64,000 nucleotides of DNA from Amycolatopsis bartoniae (GCF_014191255.1 NZ_JACHWH010000008.1:135001-199000); one strand, 5' to 3'. Shown: positions 32,258 through 41,561, counted from the stretch's first letter. The notes: a model not told the origin generated them from the sequence alone. Program-made: numbers and translations.

Positions 32258-34217
32258 GACCGAACCGGGGCTGCTCGCCGTCCTCCGGGTACTCGTCGAA
32301 CCACCCCCGCTCGGCGGCGGGAATCCCGCGGGGCGGGGTCTCCTCGCCGGACAGCGCGGACTCCACGCGGGACGGCCCCTCGGCGGCGGGCGTGGGGGGC
32401 GTTTCGGGCTGGAGGCGGCTGGTCCAGTCGGGCGCCGGAGGCGGAGTCCACGTGGCGACCCGCTTCGGCGCGGGCGCCAGCGGCGGCGCGGGGGGCTGGG
32501 GGGTGGCTTCCGGGGCCGGGGGGTGAGGTGCGGTCTCGGGAGCCGCGGCGGCCGGTGGTTGCGCGGCTTCCGGGGCCGAGGCGGCGGGCTGCGGCGCGGT
32601 CTCCGAAGCCGGGGGCTGGGGGGCGGTCTCCGGGCTCGGAACGGCCAGTCGCTGGAGTGGGGACTCCGACACCCAGGCGGCCGGTGGCTGGCGCGTGGCT
32701 TCCTGAGCCGCGGCGGCCGGTGCCTGGGGGGCGGCCTCCGGAGCCGGGGCAGCCGGAGGCTGGGGGGCAATGGTCTCCGGAGCCGGGGTGGCAGGGGCCT
32801 GGAATGCGGCTTCCGAAGCCGCGGCGGCCGGTGGCTGAGAAACGGTGACTTCCGGAGCGGGAGTGGTCGGGGGCTGAGGTGCGGTCTCCGGAGCCGAGGT
32901 GGCCGGAAGCTGAGGGGCACCCTCAGCAGCGGCGGGCGGGTGCGGCGTTTCCGGCGCAGGGGCTTCGGCCTCCCCGGCCGGGGGCTGGGTGAACGGTGCC
33001 TGCGCTGCGGCCTCCGCGGCAGGAGGCTGGGTGAACGGTGGCTGCGCTGCAGACTCGGCGGGGGGCTGGATGAACGGTGGCTGGGCTTCGGCCTCCCCCG
33101 CCGGAGGCTGGGTGACCGGTCGCTGCGCCGCGGCCTCGGCGGGGGGCTGGAGTGGGCCTTCCGAAGCCGGGGCGGCCGGAGGGTGGGGCTGCGCGGCCGG
33201 AGCTTCTAATGCCGGAGCCTGGGCGACCGGCTCTCCGGGAGCTTCCGGCGCCGGAGGCTCGGAGTGCGCGACCGGCGGCAGAGGCGAGGCATCCGAGGGC
33301 TGGAAGTGCCCCGTGGCCTCGGCGGCGGGCGGCGGAGAGTACGCGGGCGGGGCCGCCGGAGACTCAGCCGCCGAGGACTGGGCCGACGCAGCCTGGGCCG
33401 CCGGGGACTCAGCCTGCCGGGACTGGGCCGCCGGGGACTCAGCCGACGCAGCCTGGGCCGTCGGGACCTCAGCCACCGGAGACTGAGCGGCCGAGACCTC
33501 AGCCACCGGAGGCTGGGCGGCCGAGACCTCAGCCGACGCAGCCTGGGCCGCCGGGGACTCAGCCGCCGGAGGCTGGGCGGCCGGAGCCCGGAACTCCGCC
33601 GTCCCGGGAACCGCCTGCTCCGTCGCCCCCGGGTCGGGAGTCGCTGCGCTCTGGGGTGCAGGAGGTGGCGTGGTGCGCCACACCGGTGCGGGCGGGATGT
33701 TCATCGGCACCGCCCTCGCCCGCTGCTGGCCGGGGTCCGCCGGTTGCCTCCGGGCGGTGCTGCGCGGCGGGATCGGGTCCAGCACCGACACCAGGACGCG
33801 CGTGTGCTCCGGGTCCTCCACCTTCCGGCCGCTGCGCTCGCGATAGACCATGTCCCCGTCGGCGTCGATCTCCACCAGGTAGCCGGCCTCGGCGAGTTGC
33901 TCCTCGTCCAGGTCGACCAGGTTCTCGTACCTCGACGGCACCACCCGGTACACCGGCCACGACAGGTTCCCGTGCGCCTGGTGGAACTGCGCCAGCATCG
34001 CCGACATCTGCTGCTGCCACGGCAACGACATGCCCTCAGCCAGCGACCGCGGCAGCACCACGTAGTTCTCGTCCACCCCGGGCCAGCCGGGCGCCAGGTA
34101 GTCCGCCAGCGGGGTGCTCGACGCGGGACGCGCGGCCGAGCGCGGCGGCGGAACCGGCGCGCCGAACAGCTCGGCCGGGTCCTTCCCGGTCTTCCGCTTC
34201 CCGAATTTCTTAGCCAC
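32214..34217 (-). CDS. Large Pro/Ala-rich protein at the end of the VirB-like operon
   Basis: A 667-aa protein. Residues 1 to about 165 are ordered in character: KKFGKRKTGKDPAELFG, LADYLAPGWPGVDENYVVLPRSLAEGM, WQQQMSAMLAQFHQAHG and a VLVSVLDPIPP segment. Residues about 190-600 are a low-complexity region of Pro, Ala, Gln and Glu in PPAAxA-type repeats, encoded by imperfect 30-33-bp DNA repeats (33382-33414 recurs exactly at 33532-33564). The C-terminus ends WFDEYPEDGEQPRFGPTGQPTELPYRYRP-like, again conserved in look. GTG 34217 has GGAGAGG five bases upstream. The intracellular or wall-spanning role is unknown. Being last in the operon, it may be a scaffold or linker. Confidence 0.75.
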   Translation of the reverse strand: MAKKFGKRKTGKDPAELFGAPVPPPRSAARPASSTPLADYLAPGWPGVDENYVVLPRSLAEGMSLPWQQQMSAMLAQFHQAHGNLSWPVYRVVPSRYENLVDLDEEQLAEAGYLVEIDADGDMVYRERSGRKVEDPEHTRVLVSVLDPIPPRSTARRQPADPGQQRARAVPMNIPPAPVWRTTPPPAPQSAATPDPGATEQAVPGTAEFRAPAAQPPAAESPAAQAASAEVSAAQPPVAEVSAAQSPVAEVPTAQAASAESPAAQSRQAESPAAQAASAQSSAAESPAAPPAYSPPPAAEATGHFQPSDASPLPPVAHSEPPAPEAPGEPVAQAPALEAPAAQPHPPAAPASEGPLQPPAEAAAQRPVTQPPAGEAEAQPPFIQPPAESAAQPPFTQPPAAEAAAQAPFTQPPAGEAEAPAPETPHPPAAAEGAPQLPATSAPETAPQPPTTPAPEVTVSQPPAAAASEAAFQAPATPAPETIAPQPPAAPAPEAAPQAPAAAAQEATRQPPAAWVSESPLQRLAVPSPETAPQPPASETAPQPAASAPEAAQPPAAAAPETAPHPPAPEATPQPPAPPLAPAPKRVATWTPPPAPDWTSRLQPETPPTPAAEGPSRVESALSGEETPPRGIPAAERGWFDEYPEDGEQPRFGPTGQPTELPYRYRP

Positions 34218-34234
34218 GAGAACCTCTCCGCCTC

Positions 34235-35230
34235 TCACACACCCGGCCGCACGGCCTGCGGCACGAGCTCGTTCTCGTCGAACGACACCGAACGGACGTG
34301 CACCGGCACGCCGGTCTGCTGGGCCTCCACTATCTTCCCACCGCCCAGGTACATCGCCACATGGTGAATGGTGTTCGGGTTAGACGGGTCGTACGCCCAG
34401 AACAGCAGGTCACCGGGCTGTGCACTGCGCACCGGCAGCATCGCGCCGTCGTGGTACTGGTCCCTCGACACCCGGTCGAGCGTGATGCCCGCGGCCTCGT
34501 ACGCCCGCAGCATCAGGCCCGAGCAGTCGTACGAATCCGGGCCCGTCGCGCCCCACACGTACGGCTTGCCCTGCTCCCCCAGCGCGAACTCGATCGCCGA
34601 GGCCGCCGCCCCGTTCGCCGGCAGCGCCAGCCCCACGCTCTGCCCGCAGCCCACCGCGTCACTGACCTGGCCGACGTTCTGCACCAGGTTCGCCGCCATC
34701 GGCTCCCAGCGGTGGTAGCGGTCGGGGAACGCCGAGCGCTCCACGTCCTGCGCCGAGTCGCCCGGCCGCTGCCCGTCCCAGTTCGGCACCGACAGCAGCA
34801 CGTCGTAGAACTTGTTGATCTCGTACGTGACGTCCTGCAGCTGACCGACGGTGCCCCAGCCCATCGACGGGCGCATCTGGAAGATGCCCAGCGAGTCGCG
34901 GTCACCGAACGCGAGGTTGCGCAGGCCGGACTCGGTCATGCCCGCCTGGATCGCGATCTGCCACGCCCGCGGCGACAGCCCGCGCTGCTTGCCGATCGCG
35001 ATGATCTGCGCGACGATCCCCCGCTGCGTGGCGTCGAGCCGGTCGGCCTGCCCCTGCGCCGTCTGCGCGTCACCCGCGTCAGTGGGGCCGATCGCCGCGT
35101 CGCAGCTGAGGTTCTGCACCCGCGCCTGCGCGGCCTGCTGGTCGGTGACCACCTTCGCGACGACACCCGTGGTGAACACCGCCGCGAACAACGCGGCGAC
35201 CACCACGCCGATGATCACCCCGAGCCGCAT
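34235..35230 (-). CDS. VirB1-like bifunctional cell-wall hydrolase (transglycosylase + NlpC/P60)
   Basis: A 331-aa membrane-anchored protein. An N-terminal helix (VIIGVVVAALFAAVFTTGVV) is followed by a lysozyme-like domain with catalytic Glu100 (MTESGLRN) and the SLGIFQMRPSMGWG motif. It ends in an NlpC/P60 peptidase domain with Cys236 (YDCSGLMLRAY) and His290 (IHHVAMYLG). This two-domain layout matches the CwlT/TcpG-type hydrolases that open peptidoglycan for Gram-positive type IV secretion systems. It starts two bases after the VirB8-like gene and ends 17 bases before the Pro-rich gene. Confidence 0.88.
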   Translation of the reverse strand: MRLGVIIGVVVAALFAAVFTTGVVAKVVTDQQAAQARVQNLSCDAAIGPTDAGDAQTAQGQADRLDATQRGIVAQIIAIGKQRGLSPRAWQIAIQAGMTESGLRNLAFGDRDSLGIFQMRPSMGWGTVGQLQDVTYEINKFYDVLLSVPNWDGQRPGDSAQDVERSAFPDRYHRWEPMAANLVQNVGQVSDAVGCGQSVGLALPANGAAASAIEFALGEQGKPYVWGATGPDSYDCSGLMLRAYEAAGITLDRVSRDQYHDGAMLPVRSAQPGDLLFWAYDPSNPNTIHHVAMYLGGGKIVEAQQTGVPVHVRSVSFDENELVPQAVRPGV

Positions 35231-35232
35231 CG

Positions 35233-35829
35233 TCAGCTCGCCTGGTCGTAGCCGGTCACGCGCCAGCCCGCGGCGGTCTGCGCGACGGTGATGCTCAGCT
35301 GCGGCCCGTCGGTGGGCACGAGCACGAGCACGGAACTCGTGTAGGACTCGGTGACCCGGGGATCACCGGTCAGCCTGGTCGCGGGGATGTTCGCCGGGTC
35401 CACTGTGGACATCTGTGGCAGGTACTCGTCGGTGGTGTACGGCCGCAGCCCGTCGAGCCACTGCGCGTTGGTCATGCCCGCCGGGTGCGTGACCCACGCC
35501 TGCGCCCACAGCTTCGCGACGTTGAGCGCCTCCGGGTTCGGCGCCGCCGACGTCGGCTGCAGCAGTGGCGCGGTGAGCCGGGAGGACATCGGCGTCGACG
35601 TGGTGCCCGCGGGCACCTTTGCCGCCGACGACGCGGGATCGGGCACGCGCGCGGGCGTGACCTTGCTGCCCGCGGGCGACCCGAGCAGCTGCGGCACGGC
35701 GATCCCGATCGCGATGATCAGGATCAGCACGGCCACCGCGGTGCCCGCGAGGTGCCGCGGCGAGCGCAGCGGAAAGCCCCACAGGCGCCGGTAGACCGCG
35801 GCGCGCCCACGATTCGTCCTGATCGGCAT
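35233..35829 (-). CDS. VirB8/TcpC-like membrane protein
   Basis: A 198-aa protein with a basic N-terminus, one membrane helix (AVAVLILIIAIGIAVPQLLG, residues about 31-50), a Pro/Ser/Thr linker and an extracytoplasmic domain with an NTF2-like pattern (AKLWAQAWVTHPAGMTNAQWLDGLRPYT; TVAQTAAGWRVTGYD). This topology and fold pattern match VirB8/TcpC scaffolding proteins of conjugation systems, although identity would be low. It lies between the VirB6-like and VirB1-like genes, the position expected for this component. A GAGGTGAG site precedes ATG 35829. Confidence 0.72.
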   Translation of the reverse strand: MPIRTNRGRAAVYRRLWGFPLRSPRHLAGTAVAVLILIIAIGIAVPQLLGSPAGSKVTPARVPDPASSAAKVPAGTTSTPMSSRLTAPLLQPTSAAPNPEALNVAKLWAQAWVTHPAGMTNAQWLDGLRPYTTDEYLPQMSTVDPANIPATRLTGDPRVTESYTSSVLVLVPTDGPQLSITVAQTAAGWRVTGYDQAS

Positions 35830-35837
35830 CGCTCACC

Positions 35838-37868
35838 TCACCGCACGACCTGGTCGGTGTCGCGCACTTCGAGCCCGCGCGACGGGCGGTACAGCACGTG
35901 CACCGGCTTGCCGCCCACCAGCTCCGGCTCCACGCGGCGCGGCCGCGGCACGGGCACCCTGGCGGCCTGCGGCGCCGGTTGCAGCCGCGACGGCACCACC
36001 ACGGAGTCGGCCTGTTCGGTGTCGCCATCGAACACCGGCGACGTGTCGACCCGCCTGCTCGGCTGCGCGACCCAGCCCGCGTCCGCGCGGCGGGTGCTGC
36101 CCGGCGGGGCGGAGTACACGTAGTCGTCCGGGCTGCCGCCGGCAGGCGCGTAGCCCGGGTACGCCCCGGCACCACCGCCGCCCGCGGGCAACGCCTGGCG
36201 CGGCCGGTTCCCCGGCAGCGCACCCGACCAAGCCGCGGCGGGGCGGGAAGCCATCGAGCCGGAGCCGTCGAGCCGCTGTGAGCTGGCGAAGATCGTCGCC
36301 TCCGGGCGGTAACGGCCACCGCCCGCCGTCGCACCGATCGGCCCGCGTGTTTCGAGGTCGCTGTCGTCGGAGTCCCGCACGTTCTGCCAGAACTCGTCCT
36401 GCGGCGTCGGGCCCTGCTTGCGGCGGAAGCGCGAGAAGAGACCCGACGGCGCCGGCACACCCGAACCGACCATGCCGACCGACATCTCGACCATCTGCCA
36501 CAGCCGCCGCACCGGCCGCCCCACGAGGAACAGCAGCACGGTGACCAGGCCCGCCATCGCCATCTGCGTGAGCATCGACAACGCGCTGCCCGCCGCGAAG
36601 ATCGCCTGCAGCAGCAGCGCGTGCACCCCGGCGAGCACCGCGAGCACGATGAGGTTGAACCCGACCCCGCCCAGCACCTTCGCCACGCGGCGGAGAATGT
36701 CGTGGTGCACCAGCGCGACCAGGCCGATGAGCGGCGCCGTGAGCGCGAACAGCCGGATGAGCACCTGCGCCAGGAGCACCGAAGCCTTGGCCAGCAGCTG
36801 GAACAGCGCGTACACGATGCTCTGCAGCAACGCCAGGAACCCCGCGCCGGTGCGGCTGCCGCCCTCGCCGGTGAAGTACGGCGTGGCGGTGCCCAGCTGC
36901 CCGGCGATGTTCTTGTACGACGCCTTCTTCGCGTCCACGACGGCCTGGTTCGCGTCGTCGCCGTTGCGCACCTGGTCCCACGTGAACGCCTGCGCGTCCA
37001 GCAGCGGCCTGCCGAACTGCGTCGCCTGCGAAGCGTCGGGCGCGCCGAACTCCCCGCGCAGCCAGTTGTTGTAGACCACCTGCGTGTGCAGCTCGGTGGG
37101 CAGGATCTCGCGGACCACACGGTCACCCGAGTCGTCGACGAACCCGGCCTGGATGTTGGTGGTGGTCTGGACGATCGCCTTGTCGATCGGGTCGAAGTAC
37201 CGCAGCATCGCGAGCGACGACGCGGCGAGCCACACCGCGCCCAGCCCGTACAGCGCGCGTTTGCTGACCGCGGCCAGGTCGCCGCGCCAGATGTTGCGGA
37301 ACATCAGGATCGCCAGCAGCAGCGCGGCGATGCCGAACAGCTGCGCGTAGATGTTGTTGTAGACCTTCTCGGCCCCGCTCTTGACCGCGTCGTAGATCGG
37401 GTTGAGCAGGCCGCCTTCCATCACCGTGTAGTGCAGCGAGTTGGTGGCGCCGACGATGTTCTTGCCGATGTTGAACAGCTCGTTGCCCGCCCACGTGTCG
37501 ATGGTCGAGTTCGGGCTGGAGAGCCCGGACAGCGGGCCGCAGTCGGTCTGGAAGACGTACCAGACCATGCCGGCGTAGCTGTAGTCCAGGTACGCGCTGC
37601 CGTTCTCGCCGTGCGTCGCGGGCGGGTCGATGGCGCCGACCATGCCCGCGCCGGGGCGTTCGGGCGTGGGCGCCTCACCGCAGGCCGCCGCCGAGGCGGC
37701 CGGGGCCGTGGCCACCGCCTGCAGGCCGAGCACCAGCGCGACCATGGCCACCGTCGCCCAGCGGCCGGGTCTTTTGCCGCGGAACCCTCCCCTGCGGAGG
37801 AATCCCTTGAACGCGTGCCACCCCCAAGCGCAGGCCAGCACGAATCCCAGCGTCAGGACGGTCGTCAT
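35838..37868 (-). CDS. VirB6/TrbL-like polytopic membrane protein
   Basis: A 676-aa protein. It begins with a hydrophobic segment and a signal-like stretch (VALVLGLQAVATAPAASAAAC). A large extracytoplasmic loop follows, then about six further helices between residues 165 and 420 (AALLLAILMFRNIWR; ALYGLGAVWLAASSLAML; LIVLAVLAGVHALLLQ). The C-terminal 200 residues are a disordered Gly/Pro/Arg-rich cytoplasmic tail. The layout is that of TrbL/VirB6 or TcpH channel components. It overlaps the VirB4-like gene by four bases (ATGA). Confidence 0.78.
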   Translation of the reverse strand: MTTVLTLGFVLACAWGWHAFKGFLRRGGFRGKRPGRWATVAMVALVLGLQAVATAPAASAAACGEAPTPERPGAGMVGAIDPPATHGENGSAYLDYSYAGMVWYVFQTDCGPLSGLSSPNSTIDTWAGNELFNIGKNIVGATNSLHYTVMEGGLLNPIYDAVKSGAEKVYNNIYAQLFGIAALLLAILMFRNIWRGDLAAVSKRALYGLGAVWLAASSLAMLRYFDPIDKAIVQTTTNIQAGFVDDSGDRVVREILPTELHTQVVYNNWLRGEFGAPDASQATQFGRPLLDAQAFTWDQVRNGDDANQAVVDAKKASYKNIAGQLGTATPYFTGEGGSRTGAGFLALLQSIVYALFQLLAKASVLLAQVLIRLFALTAPLIGLVALVHHDILRRVAKVLGGVGFNLIVLAVLAGVHALLLQAIFAAGSALSMLTQMAMAGLVTVLLFLVGRPVRRLWQMVEMSVGMVGSGVPAPSGLFSRFRRKQGPTPQDEFWQNVRDSDDSDLETRGPIGATAGGGRYRPEATIFASSQRLDGSGSMASRPAAAWSGALPGNRPRQALPAGGGGAGAYPGYAPAGGSPDDYVYSAPPGSTRRADAGWVAQPSRRVDTSPVFDGDTEQADSVVVPSRLQPAPQAARVPVPRPRRVEPELVGGKPVHVLYRPSRGLEVRDTDQVVR

Positions 37869-40759
37869 GCGGCGTCCCGGCCATGACCGCCCCGTTTGCC
37901 CGCCGTCGCGTGCTCGGCGCCGCCGGGCACGTCCTCGGCGAGGATCTGCTCCTCGGTGAGCCCGACCTCGCGCTCCGCCGCGAGCTCCAGGTCCTCCTCC
38001 AGCTCGTCGTCCGGAGGCGGCACGGGCACGTGCGGCTTCTCCTCCTGCTCGGCCTCGCGCGCCGCGCGGTTGTCGGCGGGCAGCGCGTCCTTGGAACCCG
38101 GCGTGGTGTCCATGACCGCACGCAGGTGCTCCAGGTGCGGCCCGGAGAAGTCGACGCGGATGCGCTCCACGCCACCGGCACCGTCACCGAAGATGAACTG
38201 CCGCGGCTCACGGTCGCGCTCGGCGTCGCGGTGCGCGCCGGGGCGGCGGCCCAGCGCCGCGACGACCTGCTCGTACCCGACGCCGACCGGCACCTTCAGC
38301 AGGCGCAACGCGTCGGCCTGCGCCTCGTCGTCGTCGAGGCGGCCGACGAACACCGAGTCCAGCAACGCCACGAAACCCTGGATCTTCAGGAAGTCCGCGG
38401 GGATCTGCGACGACAGCAGCACCCGGACGTTCCACTTCCGCGAGTCACGCGCGAACCGGTTCATCAGCACGCGCCCCGTCGGCACCTCGGACAGGAAGAA
38501 CGCCTCGTCGATCCAGACGCCCTTGCGCAGGTCCTTCGGCTTCTCGTACACCGAACGCTGCGTGAGCCACGCGGCGAGGTTCAGCATCTCCACGCCGAGC
38601 GCCTCGGCGTCGGTCCAGTGCTCGCGGCCCACGCCGTCCTTGGGCAGGGTCAGGCCCGCCATGGTCAGCACCGTCAGCCGGTCGTCGCGGGTCTCGGAGT
38701 ACGGGTCGGCGTCGTCCTCCGGGATGAGCAGCGACATGCGCTCGCGCATCTCGTCGAGGAAGTCCGCGACGACGACGGCGTGCTCGTGGTGCTCGCTGGA
38801 GTCGCGCCGCAGCGCGTCGATCACCTGCCCGGGGTCGGCGTCGTAGCGGCCGCCGACCGTGCGGACCGCGCGCAGCAGCACGATCCGGCTCTGCGGCATC
38901 CGCGCCACCTCGTACGGCAGGATCCCGGTCAGCACGTCGAGGACCAACCGCCGTCGGGTCGCGCCGGCCAGCGCCCGTTCTCGCCGCCACGCCCGCTCGG
39001 GGTCGTCCTCGTCCAGGAAGTGCTCCAGCAGCGGCTCCGCCACCACCCGGTAGGGGTTCAGGATGCCGGGTTGTGCATTGAGCAAGTTGATGGGCCGCGC
39101 GTACGGCCGCAGCTCCGGCAGGTCGCACAACCTCGACAGCGGGCCCGACGGGTCCAGCAGCGTCCAGTGCGCGCCCGCGCGGATCGTCTTGTAGACGATG
39201 CCGCCACCGAGGAACGACTTGCCGCCACCGAGGCCCGCGACCATCGCGGTCAGACCAGAGCCGTCGCGGATCTCCTGCGCCATCCACGGGTCCCACGCCA
39301 CCGGGCGCCGGGTCGCCGTGACCGTCTCGCCGAGCAGGATGCCCCGCCGGTCGCCGACCTCCGCGGTCGCCGTCGGCACCGCCGCCGCGGCCCACACGAC
39401 CGAACCCCGGCGCATGTACGCCGAGGACGCGAGCGGCTCGCCCGGGATGAACTCCCGCGCCATCGCGTACTGCGCCTCGGGGTGCTCGATGGCGACCTTC
39501 GGCTTGTACAGGTCGAGCAGCTGCTGGGCCAGGCGCAGCGCCTCGCGCTCGGTCTGCCCCGACACCGCCAGCCGCCACCACGAGCGCACCCGCGTGGCCA
39601 GCGCGGTGAAGCCCGACGTCATCTCGTCGTCGATCTCCAGCACGCGGGACGCCTGGCGCGCGAGCGACTGCGGTGGCTCCAGCTCGTGCTCGTCGGTGTA
39701 GTGCTTGACCTGCGAGCGCACCTTGTTCATCTGGCGCTGCAGCTCACCGGCCACCTCCTCGGGGCGGCGCACGTAGATCCGGGCGGACCACTCCACGGCG
39801 GCCGGCAGCCGGTCGGCGTGCTGCACCCACGGGTCGTCGACCTCGGGGATCTGCAGGCCGTGCATCTGCCCCACGGTGAGCACCGCGACGTGCCGCTTCA
39901 GCCCGGCGTTCGACCCGGTGCGCCCGCGAACGGTCAGCGTCGGCGCGTACGGCTCGGCGTGGAAGTCCGCGGCGTCGGTGAAGCTCGCGAGGTCCTCCGG
40001 CTCCCACTCGGTACCCGGCACGGCGGGCAGGTTCCGCGGCGCGGGCAGCCCCAGCGAGCACGAGCGGTGCATCAGCCAGGACATCTCCTCCGCGTGCACC
40101 GGCCGCCCCTCCAGTCCGGAGGAGCCGATGACCTGGTCGAGGTGCTCGACCTCGGAGTCCAGCGCGGTCAGCTCGGCGTCCACGGCCTCGGGCAGGATCT
40201 TGCGCAACAGCGGCGCGGCGCTCTCGACCGCGCGGTCCACCATCCGCCGGGTCTGCACCTGGACGCCGATGTAGACCTCCTTCTCGGCCATCGAACGGCC
40301 CATGAGCTGCTGCTGCTCGCCGATCAGGTAGTCGTCGAACGACAGCGTGCCCGGCACGTCCTGCGGGCGGCCGACGGCGTTGTGCACGTGCGCCTCGGCC
40401 CACATCCGGATCGGGTACGGGCGCGTGGTGACCCGCAGGTGCAGCCAGCGGCCCTGCAGCTCCGCGTACTGCCCGGCGATCGCCGCGATGAGGTCCCGGC
40501 GCTGCGAGTCGGACCGGAACGACCAGCGCTGCGGCGCCAGCCGGTACCAGGCGTAGACCTCGTGCCCGGTGCGCAGCAGGTGCCCGTCGATGCTGCGGGC
40601 CGCGATGGACGGGGTGTAGCTGGGAATCGCCTGCTCACCCGGCAGTCGCCGGCTTCCCTGGTTCTTCTTCGCGCCCGCCGGGGCGCCACGGCCGCGCTGC
40701 GGCTGCCACTCGGTGGCACCGCCCGCGTCGCGCTCCCGGTCCTTCCGGCGACCGAACAA
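37865..40759 (-). CDS. VirB4-like secretion ATPase
   Basis: A 964-aa ATPase, the largest and best recognised component of this operon. The N-terminal half carries the VirB4/TcpF substrate-binding type domain. The C-terminal half has a Walker A of the form A-x4-GKS (GLGGGKSF, Lys514) and a Walker B KGVWIDEAFFL (Asp751-Glu752), followed by VRVLLSSQIPADF, as in VirB4/TraC proteins. There are no membrane helices. The start codon is TTG 40759, strongly supported by AGGAGG six bases upstream, which itself overlaps the end of the preceding gene. It should power assembly or transport by the membrane complex encoded downstream. Confidence 0.9.
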   Translation of the reverse strand: MFGRRKDRERDAGGATEWQPQRGRGAPAGAKKNQGSRRLPGEQAIPSYTPSIAARSIDGHLLRTGHEVYAWYRLAPQRWSFRSDSQRRDLIAAIAGQYAELQGRWLHLRVTTRPYPIRMWAEAHVHNAVGRPQDVPGTLSFDDYLIGEQQQLMGRSMAEKEVYIGVQVQTRRMVDRAVESAAPLLRKILPEAVDAELTALDSEVEHLDQVIGSSGLEGRPVHAEEMSWLMHRSCSLGLPAPRNLPAVPGTEWEPEDLASFTDAADFHAEPYAPTLTVRGRTGSNAGLKRHVAVLTVGQMHGLQIPEVDDPWVQHADRLPAAVEWSARIYVRRPEEVAGELQRQMNKVRSQVKHYTDEHELEPPQSLARQASRVLEIDDEMTSGFTALATRVRSWWRLAVSGQTEREALRLAQQLLDLYKPKVAIEHPEAQYAMAREFIPGEPLASSAYMRRGSVVWAAAAVPTATAEVGDRRGILLGETVTATRRPVAWDPWMAQEIRDGSGLTAMVAGLGGGKSFLGGGIVYKTIRAGAHWTLLDPSGPLSRLCDLPELRPYARPINLLNAQPGILNPYRVVAEPLLEHFLDEDDPERAWRRERALAGATRRRLVLDVLTGILPYEVARMPQSRIVLLRAVRTVGGRYDADPGQVIDALRRDSSEHHEHAVVVADFLDEMRERMSLLIPEDDADPYSETRDDRLTVLTMAGLTLPKDGVGREHWTDAEALGVEMLNLAAWLTQRSVYEKPKDLRKGVWIDEAFFLSEVPTGRVLMNRFARDSRKWNVRVLLSSQIPADFLKIQGFVALLDSVFVGRLDDDEAQADALRLLKVPVGVGYEQVVAALGRRPGAHRDAERDREPRQFIFGDGAGGVERIRVDFSGPHLEHLRAVMDTTPGSKDALPADNRAAREAEQEEKPHVPVPPPDDELEEDLELAAEREVGLTEEQILAEDVPGGAEHATAGKRGGHGRDAA

Positions 40760-40762
40760 CAG

Positions 40763-41188
40763 CTACCTCCTCGCCGGAGCCGCGCCACGGCGTGCTCGGG
40801 ACCTGTCAGGGCGTTTGTTCCTTGGCAACGGGCGCTGCGAGCGGACGCGCAGCTTGCCGGCGGTCACCGCACCGCCCTCCCCTCGCGGTTTCTCGCGCGG
40901 CGTGTGCAGCTCTCGCAGCCACATCGTGAACACCGCGCCGAGCGGGCGCTCGTGACTGATCTTTCTCGTGATCAGTCTGGTGATCAAGATCGTTGCCACG
41001 AACGCCCACGCCGTGGAGAAGAACCCGAACCCGACGCCGAGCTGGCGTTCGACCGTCAGGACCACCAGGAAGACGGCGATGCCGACACCCCACGCGACGT
41101 ACCTCGCGCGCCAGGGGAACGTGGCCTTCGGGGGGCCGAGCCACACCGCGTCGACCCGGTAGACCTCGTCATCGGTTCGAATCCGCAC
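40763..41188 (-). CDS. PrgI/VirB3-like membrane protein
   Basis: A 141-aa protein with two adjacent membrane helices (about residues 29-45, YVAWGVGIAVFLVVLTV, and 53-72, FFSTAWAFVATILITRLI) and a basic C-terminal tail. Small two-helix proteins directly ahead of a VirB4 ATPase are typically PrgI/TcpE/VirB3 equivalents. The start is GTG 41188; the ribosome-binding site is weak. It ends three bases before the VirB4 start. Confidence 0.72.
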   Translation of the reverse strand: MRIRTDDEVYRVDAVWLGPPKATFPWRARYVAWGVGIAVFLVVLTVERQLGVGFGFFSTAWAFVATILITRLITRKISHERPLGAVFTMWLRELHTPREKPRGEGGAVTAGKLRVRSQRPLPRNKRPDRSRARRGAAPARR

Positions 41189-41199
41189 GGGGTCTCGTC

Positions 41200-41466
41200 T
41201 CAGCCGGTGAACAGGCCGGCGATCCACTCGCCGACGTTCACGCCCAGCCCGCTCACGGCGAGGCCGACGATCGCGAGCGCGATCACCACACCTGCCAGGC
41301 GGCGCATGACGCCGGCGTTGTCGCCCTTGCCGCCGCCCAGCCAGAGCAGCAGCAACGCGACGGCCAGCAATACGAGCGGGATAACGTTGTCGAGCATCCA
41401 CTGCTGGACGCCTCGGGTCTTGATCTCGCCCTCAGCGAGGTGCTGCACAAGCGTCATCATGGTCAT
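41200..41466 (-). CDS. Small two-helix protein, VirB2/TcpD-like, first gene of the operon
   Basis: An 88-aa protein with an amphipathic start (MTMMTLVQHLAEGEIKTRG) and two hydrophobic helices (VIPLVLLAVALLLLWLGGG and LAGVVIALAIVGLAVSGLG) separated by a short basic loop. The topology matches VirB2/TrbC pilin-type or TcpD-type subunits. The proof of processing or polymerisation is absent. ATG 41466 has GGGAG seven bases upstream and is preferred over ATG 41523. It is the promoter-proximal gene of the seven-gene operon; a 61-bp element begins 95 bp upstream. Confidence 0.7.
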   Translation of the reverse strand: MTMMTLVQHLAEGEIKTRGVQQWMLDNVIPLVLLAVALLLLWLGGGKGDNAGVMRRLAGVVIALAIVGLAVSGLGVNVGEWIAGLFTG

Positions 41467-41561
41467 CGCGTACTCCCGGGTGCGAGGAGTGTGGTCGGGT
41501 GGGTCTCGCCGGGCGGGGCCCACGGGGTGTGGAGCTTGTCCGGTCTGGTCTACATCATGAT

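Noticed and set aside
37883-41560. A 1225-codon plus-strand open frame
   Set aside because: It is the antisense shadow of the VirB4-like and VirB6-like genes; the translation is Arg/Pro/His-rich and shows no domain, while the minus strand has clear motifs and gene overlaps.
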